Source: Flammula alnicola (Eukaryota > Basidiomycota > Agaricomycetes > Agaricales > Strophariaceae). From it: 64,000 nucleotides of DNA. The position numbers were made by a program, and so were the translations under genes. Below are positions 56,590 to 64,000 of the stretch, piece by piece (the first letter of the stretch is position 1; each line of letters begins with the position of its first letter). The DNA lies in assembly GCA_015499995.1 (NCBI GenBank), contig JADNRV010000088.1, positions 62,001 through 126,000 on the forward strand. The letters are read 5' to 3'. The notes under the pieces were generated by a model. The model was not told the origin of the DNA. It saw nothing but the letters and a program-made list of their open reading frames with translations, and did not search any database.

Positions 56590-59500
56590 AGAAAACCCGA
56601 AGAAGGTCGGTCTGTGCTTACGATGGCCTCATTCCCGTGCCCGTGCATCCGACAGTAAACAAAGTGTTACATATCCAGGCGGGAGCGTAGAATATCGCCG
56701 AGGCGTGTGCGTAGTTCTCGCTAAGGCAGGTCCTTATAGTATTTGAATCTCCGCTATTACACTATCGTTCCAACTCAACCCCTCATTTTACCACAAACCA
56801 GATCTTGACCTGCTTCATTGTAAAGTTTAACCACGACCACCTATCGCAACTCGCCTTGGGTCCTTTCCTCCTACCTCAATCTCCAAGATGTCCTCGATGG
56901 CTCTCTGCCAACTCTCCTGTGCCAGCTAACAGGATACACGATGCATGCAAATCATTTCTTCCCTTGGCCCAGGACCCCACGCATTCGATTGATGAAGGTA
57001 CAAAGTCATCGAGATGTAAAGGACTACATAGTATGTGCGCTCGAACCTATTTTACCCCGTGGCATGTCTTTGAATCTTACGAGGTTTCGATCTTCTTGCC
57101 TGCAGTGTAGAAAGCCTTTGCCCCTCTCTTTCTTCCTTATTGACCCATCGGACGCATGTACGGCACCAGGTACGTAGCCATCCTTTTACCGATATCGGTT
57201 ATCGATTATCCTCCCCACTCTGACTCAACTCTCACCGCAGCATATCTTCGCTTCAACCAATCCTCGTGAAACATCGGGTCTCCGCCTCTCGTCAGAGTCG
57301 TATCACTACCGAGACAAACTCTGCACTGCCGATAGACGATCCTCTGAACAACATACTCCCGTTCGTGTATCCCGGCGATATATGCGAAAACGTTATCTGG
57401 AAACTGGGAGGGAGGGTTGGATGGAACCCGTACGTTTGCGGTGCATGAGGCTTGTTGATGAAGGTATTGAGCTGTTGAGATGTGAAAAAGTAAGCTTGAA
57501 CATATCTTTTCTTCCCTTTTTTTGAGTCTTACGCAGTTTCCGTGTCAGCTCGCGTCCTATTCTCCGTTTCTTCCTGGTTACCGACAATGAGTCGATCGCC
57601 ACCCTAACCCCTTTCCTCTCGCTCTTCATTGCCACGTCGAGCCCAACGCATGGTCAACGTTCCGCCTCAATCGACGCTCTCAAAACTCTACGCGTGGCCA
57701 TGTCTGTGATGCATCCCGACAGCGCGTTGAACCGGAGCCACATCCTCTCTGCCGGCTCACAGAAGGCACAGCACCTCGAAGCGCCCACACGTTCTTGCCT
57801 TGGCGTGCATTCGTAAAACAATGTGTGAGAAGCCATTTGGATGTGAAAAATTCCCACTAGCTTTCTTCGCCCTTTCTGCATTCTTACAAAGTTTCGATCT
57901 TTCTGTCTGCAGTGTAACTCGTCAGATACATGCCCGTACGGTATCCTCGCTCGCACCGATCCTTGCAGCTTCGCCGTCAACACGGCATCCCGTCGCCAAC
58001 TTTTCTCTCTCCAGCGCGCTGGCTGGGCCCGTCACCGTTTCTTATCCCCAAGTCTGCCCGCTCCTGCGTAGCTTATCTGCAAGTAGCATGCCAGGCTGTA
58101 GATTGACGTTGACCTTCTATGCGGAGATGGTGGACGTCAGGCGGGAGGTCGATCATCCTCTTCTGGGCCCTCCATCTCCGTGATCATCCACGATCCGCCA
58201 TTATTCACCATATTAAATCATTGATTCTGCTTTGGAGGGTTCTGTGAGCGTTCAACATATTCCCCCCCGAGAGACGCCCACAGAAACCCGATATTCCAAT
58301 CCACAGCAATGTAAATTCATGGGCGTTCCTTGGCATCCGTCACCTTCATCCGTTTGGGTCTTTGTTGGAGCCGAGGAAGGGTGAAGTCAGTGCGTTCTTT
58401 GAGGAGGAATGAAAATTTCTTTATCGATCTCCACGTTACCCGAAAATAAATGTCCCCAAACTTTCATGGGTCGGAAACGCTCAAGTATCAAGCTTTGAAA
58501 TCGACAGTCGACCTGAACTCCTTGCTGTACAACAGTACAAATAGTTTTTATCTACAACTTACGCCTGACAGCGCGTAGATTAGATTAGATTATTCCGTGG
58601 CTGTGCATGACCATGATGCGAAATCCAACCAACACCTTGCCTACGACACCATACTGCGGTGCTGCCTTGACGTGTTCCCGAGCCCTCGCACCCCAAGGGT
58701 CTGATAGCCCTGCCTGACTACTTCCTGCGTTGCCTTTTCTCCTCCCACCTATCCTAGCCACGTCTCCAGTCTTACGAGGTTTCGATCTTGCAGCTCTATG
58801 TATTGTACGACCCCCTGCTCTCTCCTTACTGACACAGCATATATCAGTTGCATGTACGGTCACAGAAGGTGCAATAGATATCCTCGCTCCCACTGATCCC
58901 CGTAAAACGTTTCGCCTCCACCTCTTGTAGGGAGCCTAACTCTGGAATGATGAGATCTTCCAACTATGATCCTCTCAACATGCCTATATGCGAAAACGTT
59001 ATCCGGGAGGGAGAGTCAGACGGCGCTCCTGTGCATGTGTGGTACATGGAGCTTGTTGAGAAAGATATGAGCTACTGAGATGTGAAAAGGTACGCTCGAA
59101 CTTGTCTTCGTCCCCTTGTTCTTGAGTCTTACGCAGTTTCTGTGTCGCCCAGCGTCCGATCCTCCCTTTCTCCGACTATGGTTCGTTCGCCACTGTGGCT
59201 ACTTTCCCCTCGATCTACCTTGCCACGACCATCCCAACGCATGGTCAACGTTCTCCTTCGACCTAAGTTCGGCCTTCTCAAGACCCTACCCGTGGCCGCG
59301 GATCTGCATCCCGACAGCGCCGTTAAGCCTTCGCCGCCTCTCTTCTGCCAGCTCACAGAAGACACAACTCCAGCACGTCTTGCTATTTTCAGACGTCAGC
59401 CTACCCTTAGCTTTACCTTCCTCGCTCTGACTCATCCCTTTTCACCACATCGTCACTCGAGCCTACCTATCCTCGTAAAACAAACGCTCGCTTAACCACT

Positions 59501-59970
59501 TTCTCTCGCCTGACGTCCTCTCCCTGAACCTCAAGCTCTTCAAACTCTGGTCTAGACTCATCCTTGCCGCGCGCCCTTCGTGATGAAGCCTCCGCCATCC
59601 ATAAAGCCTTAACCGCATGCCATTCTGGTGTTCTGTGCAGAATACGTCTCCACATGTCCTCTTCGAGTCCTCCGCCTACTGCTATTCAACTCGACCCATC
59701 TCTTTCCTCGAAGCGCCAATCTGTTACCTATCTGGTCCTGCACGCGAACCCGACCAAATGCTGTCATGTGCACATGGAATGGCTCTTGTTTTGGACGGGC
59801 TTGGGCATCGGGTGGGAGCGCCGTCAACGACGCTGTATGCTATTGGAAATACTAACACCGCTGTGTTCTCGATGGTACGCTCGACCTGTCTTCTTACCTC
59901 TCCACCTTCCCACTGACTCAACCCCACATATCCTTTTCAGTTTCAGGCTCACAGAATCACGTAGCAAAAA
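56590..59970 (+). repeat. Degenerate tandem-repeat block C
   Basis: The longest copy of the three-unit block. It follows NLR copy 2 just as block A follows copy 1 (shared GAAGAAGGTCGGTCTGTGCT at the junction). Landmarks: TTACGAGGTTTCGATCTTCT at 57075, AACATCGGGTCTCC at 57270, GTGAAAAAGTAAGCTTG at 57482, TTACAAAGTTTCGATCTTTC at 57885, GTAGATTAGATTAGATTA at 58575, GATGTGAAAAGGTACGCTCG at 59079, TCGATGGTACGCTCGACC at 59870. It contains about 320 bp (58190-58510) absent from blocks A and B. Confidence 0.7.
58575..58612 (+). repeat. TTAGA microsatellite in block C
   Basis: GTAGATTAGATTAGATTA then TTCCGTGGCTGTGCATGACC. Third equivalent of 35748 and 42537. Confidence 0.7.
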
Positions 59971-61594
59971 GAGTCGCTGAGGCTTCGTCTTCAAAGTTTC
60001 AAATCTCCTGCTTAAACACTACCTCCTATCGCAGTTACTACCACTCGTATCAATCTTGTGTCCTTTCCTCTTCCTCCTCCGCCTTCTACATCCAACTCCA
60101 AGATATCCTCGACGTTTCTTCCCAATCCTCCTCTCCTAGCTCGCAGAACCCATGCACGAGCTTAGCTCAACTCCGCTTCTTCCCGCTCATGCGAACCCGA
60201 TCCAACATTGACTTGCGCGGATGGAATAGCAGTTGATTTGCGCTTTCGTCGGTCGTGTGGTGGGTTTCGTGCACGATGCGATGCAATGGACCGGGGATGG
60301 AGGGTGTGGGTTGGTGTGGCGGTCGTCCAAGACGACCTATGCTATGTATTGAGAAGGGAACGCGGTGTGTTTTTATTATCTATGGGCTCTGAATACCCTC
60401 CGTGGCGTACGGAAGAGCGGTTTCCCGCGGTCGTCTCGAACGTGAGTCTGACCTCGTTTCATTTTATAAGGATGGTTTATTGGTGTTCATCCTCGTTTTA
60501 GGCATCCCGAGTGTCGAATCCGTGGGAGCTGCTGTCATTGGTCGGTCGTCCTGGGCGATTTACATATGCGATCGCAAGGTCGTATGTGCGCGAATAGTGG
60601 CAGAGATTTCGTCTTCTCCGTGGAGTCTGCGCCCTGCCTACTGTAAGGAAGAATGACGTGCATCTGAGGAGGCAGTCTTGGTCGTGTCTGAGTGCGTACG
60701 CTTTGTTTCTTTTCGTTCAGCGTTCATTGACTTTTGCCCTCGCTTACAGACGTATATCAATCGACATCTCTATCTCGGATATGGCAATCAACTGCGTCTG
60801 CCCCACTTATGCCTGTACTAGCTTCCGTGAAGCGCAATTAGACCTCTCCGTCGAGGCTGTCACAATACCTGGAGGCTACAAGTACCTAGCTGCGAGTACG
60901 TTCACACTCCTGTCTGTGTCCAGAGTCTCAGCTATCGATAAGGAGGAGCAGAAAATACGTTCAGGTTCGAGGTCAGCCCACCTGTGTCCATTCTTTGTTC
61001 CACGGCGATTCATGGTTTTATCCTATAGCTGCCCTCGTTCGAATGCTCCTGGGCAGACATTATACTATAAAGGATGTCCGCTGGGTTATCTCGAGAACGA
61101 GAGCGCCACTTGAACGACGCGAAAAATAATCAATACCCGCAGGAGAGTTTAAGCGCATATTTTTGAGTGGGGCTTATATTGTGTTTTAGTGTTTGATTAT
61201 CTAGGCCTGGTCGGTGAGAGACGAATTCCTTGAGAGTTGGCAATGCAACCAGAGAGAAAGTTGAAGTGCTAGCGCAAACTTCTCCTGCCCCGCCTGCCTA
61301 GGCTTTTGACAGTCATGAATCATAACCTACGAGCACTCCCGGGCTCCTTTTTCTCGCATGCGTAACAATTTAGTGCCGTGAAAGTACGTACATACATGCT
61401 ATCCACCTGTGTGGATGGAACGATACAGTACAGGGATGTACCTAGATATAGACGCCTCTAGGCGAATAAAACGAGGATTTTTTGGACTACAACTACCCAC
61501 CAGACAACAAACGCACAAAAGGTGTAAGACGGCAAGTACAAAAATAAAATAAAGCATCCTACTTCAGAACTGACGCATTATAGGTTCTGTCGAG
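59971..61594. repeat. Spacer from block C to NLR copy 3
   Basis: From about 60590 on it parallels 43380-44340 and then the NLR 3' flank. A 151-codon frame (60658-61113) is not conserved in the parallel copy, so I do not call a gene. Confidence 0.6.
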
Positions 61595-63817
61595 CTACGT
61601 CCTGAATACTCTTTTCAAGAATCTGGGCAGAGCCCCCTTCTTGATAGTTGTCTCCGATCCGCCCGATCCGCCTTCTTTCCCTTTGCGTTGTTCTGCAGGC
61701 TTGAGCCCTTGCGTTTGCGGCTGATGGGTTTGCGGCTCGCAGGCCTCACGCTCGCGGGCTTGGTGATTTTGCGCTTCCTGCTCGAATTCGAGTTTAACAA
61801 GGATTTGAGAAATATCGTGCTGTTCACCCAACGAATGGTAGTCATCCGGATACCAGTCTTTGGCCCTCCGAGTGGTTAATTCGAGCTGGTGATTGTACGC
61901 TCTATATTCGTCCTGAAAATCCTGTTAAACTTTGTCAGATTACACGAAGCTTCATTTTCATCGATCGATCTTACCAGTGCTTTGATGGAACAGAGAAATT
62001 GTGAGATTTGTTTGATCGTGTGGAGGGGTGAAATGTAGAAAAAGTAGGTAGGCCGAGGCGAAAACTCCAAAATATCTTGTTGAAGTTCATTTGTGGGACC
62101 AGTACCTTCCAGATGCTGGATTATTTCTAGTGAATGATGTTCCGAATATTTATCTGTTCAGTGAAAGGCATGTAGCTTGAATTAGTAGTGAAATGGATGG
62201 AAATATATGATTGAGTCGTACCAACATATTCAGAAATGTTGGAGCCAGCGGCTTCTTTGCAATGTTCAAACCAGCGGTGCGCGAAATCAGCATACCTTTT
62301 TGGAGGATCAATATAATACTTTTGAGATCGAGCAGGATCGCGTAGAAAGTCGGGGAGGGACGCATGGAGAAATACGATTTCATCATAATAGCTGACCACA
62401 ATAACCGATTTCAAGTCAGCTAATGCAGTCTCTACTCCTCCCGCGCCCAAAGATAGAAATCGCTCGACGGTTATAGTTTCAAGGTGGGACCCGAGAATCG
62501 CATAGCTGAGTACTAGCATAGCAGTATCAATTTCCTCCACACACGAAAAGATATGCATGTACAGTGCATCAAGCTGTGCGAATGGTGTATCGAGGCGAGC
62601 AGGGCGTATGCCTCGGACGATCTCAAGACGTTGTACAGGGTGGTGACGTGACGAAGACACGAAATTTATCACCACTGATGCGTATATGAATTGGCCGGAG
62701 GATTTTTCGACGATGTTTTCAGCAACGTCTTTGGGTGGCCAAGACGAGTCAATGAGATGCTTGAACGGATGGCTCTCTTTGATTTCGGCGAACTTGTCAT
62801 TGAGGAAGAGGCGGATGTCTTCGTCAGGAAGATACGTGTTGTCCAAGGGCAATCGTGTAACAATGTTGGTCACCTTCCTTGAATCGAACGCCATATTGAT
62901 CTGTTGCTCGGGACGGCTGGCGATAAGGCATACAAGGGGAAGACCTGTGTCCCGTAGAGCGTCTGAAATGGCGTGGATGATGTTGGTCTGCACATCGCGG
63001 CCATCGCACTCATCAAGACCATCGAGTATGATTAGGAATGGAGATGTGAGGTTGGCTGAACTATCAGACTGCTGCCTGATCTGTAGGAGAGGTTCAATGA
63101 TCAAGGCCTTGAGCTGCGATTCGAATGACCGTCCGAAGACAAGAGGGTCGCGGTCGAGCGCTTCGACAATAATTTTGCGTGTGAGCGGGAAGTTTATAGC
63201 GAGTTGATAGGCGAGCGTAGCCACCAGTGGTTTGGATGTATTACGAGTCGGGTCCGTCCTGAAGAAAAAGAAGGTGGCCAACGGCAGCTTCACTCGTTCG
63301 CACATCTCAGCGATGGATCGGGCGATCGCCGACTTTCCTGCTCCTGCGGCACCATTTAGCCACATTATCCATGTGTCGCGATCCTCGCTGTTCTGAATCC
63401 ACTCCATGATCTTCTGCAAGACCGCCAAGCGTGTATTTGGATGACATTTTGGGGGATCGACGTGCTGCTCAGAGTTGTGGAAAGCTGAAGCGGCTACTGC
63501 TTCCTGAAGGCGCTCGAACCCTCCTAATAGTTTCTATTGATTAGTTAGATCATATCCTTTGGACAACGTTGTGATTCACCTTTAGCGCTGTTGATGCTAT
63601 TGGGGCCGTTATGCTGAGTGAATGTCCCCCCAGTAAGCACGGCGTTGGTCAATGACAACATTGAATTCTGAGACGGGGGAGTGAGTTCTATGGAGGCACC
63701 CGAAGGGCGTTGAGGTGTTTGTCGTTCAAATGAGGGGAGTGTAGAGGGGATGCGCAGGCAAGAAGCAAGTAAGCAGTGTCGAGCAGTGCGAACGCAAAAC
63801 TTTCGCATTGATGCCAT
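61595..63817 (-). CDS. NACHT-type NLR, copy 3
   Basis: Four minus-strand exons: 63580-63817 (start uncertain), 62222-63523, 61975-62126, 61595-61921. Where copy 1 has its ATG this copy has ATA (63689-63691, SIELTPPSQ). The frame is open further upstream, with ATGs at 63817 (MASMRKFC) and 63844, so I start at 63817, giving about 672 residues; it would be 630 from the ATA. The core is intact: FTQHN-type exon 1, PPKCHPNTR, Walker A GAAGAGKS, FFFFRTDPTRNTSKP, Walker B LIILDGLDEC, LIASRPEQQ, LPDFLRDPARSQ. The tail is longer than in copy 1 (QNHQAREREACEPQTHQPQT, then a basic end LPRFLKRVFRT). No C-terminal repeats are present. The shared intron (62127-62221, donor GTACGA, acceptor CACTAG) reads open for about 30 codons if retained. 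Confidence 0.75.
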
Positions 63818-63844
63818 GAAGCTGTGAAAAGTTTCCTGTTTCAC

Positions 63845-64000
63845 TCAAGGCGGTATCTCATCTCATACAGATGTATAATTAGAGCGCAACCAATGTGGTG
63901 GAACTGCATTCACGAGACAAACTAAGAGGTGCAAAAATTGGATGGCTGCATGACTACATTTACGACTCTCCGATAATGATTGTCAGATATTCATAGAGCA
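63845..64000. other. Upstream of NLR copy 3
   Basis: It resembles the sequence above the solitary exon at 47746 (CTCAAGGCG.TATCTCAT, then ACAGATGTATAATTAGAGC). It is presumably promoter sequence and is cut by the window edge. Confidence 0.4.

Noticed and set aside
60658..61113. 151-codon plus-strand frame
   Set aside because: The parallel duplicated sequence at 43440-43900 does not keep the frame open.

Overview
The window is nuclear DNA of a filamentous fungus, almost certainly an Agaricomycete basidiomycete. Genes are split by many 48-97 nt GT-AG introns. The recognisable families are typical of mushroom genomes: DUF6699, DUF6533 seven-helix proteins, FunK1 kinases, short NACHT-type STAND NTPases, HNH-like proteins with a 'WMVPP' core, and A-T-TE NRPS-like synthetases. 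I see no bacterial, organellar or viral block. All gene models were built by hand from splice signals, reading frame and comparison between copies inside the window.

Layout. 1-12.1 kb is ordinary and gene-sparse: an F-box/LRR-like hypothetical gene (3164-4324), a tandem pair of DUF6699 genes (7125-8348, 8864-10105) and a DUF6533 membrane protein (10780-12144). 13-28 kb holds one complete 19-exon adenylation-thiolation-thioesterase synthetase (20686-24815). It is flanked by two inverted FunK1 kinase copies (13843-16647 minus, 26287-28050 plus). The second has lost about 1 kb in frame. A broken thioesterase scrap lies at 12958-13320. A complete 15-exon aldo-keto reductase follows (28665-30664).

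31-64 kb is a mosaic of segmental duplications. It contains three NACHT NLR copies on the minus strand (31778-33825; 54431-56420, broken; 61595-63817, start uncertain), a solitary NLR first exon (47746-47854) and an NLR 3' stub (44340-44480). Three long blocks of degenerate tandem repeat lie at about 34.0-36.7, 41.3-43.6 and 56.6-60.0 kb. Two nearly identical small secreted protein genes sit in a 2.4 kb direct duplication (36.7-39.2 and 44.9-47.5 kb). There is also a frameshifted EAK-motif (possible nuclease-fold) gene (39342-40824), an HNH-like gene (50977-52298) and an AKR pseudogene fragment (50331-50905). A 232-bp TA-flanked MITE (53919-54150) has its empty site preserved in a paralogous sequence at about 31488.

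Function. The synthetase and the reductase could belong to one small secondary-metabolite locus (inference from proximity only). The NLRs, FunK1 kinases and nuclease-like genes together look like a fast-evolving accessory or self/non-self island. The most unusual protein feature is a regular 11-residue CxxC array inserted in both FunK1 kinases. The most unusual gene-structure feature is a 6-nt micro-exon in the synthetase.
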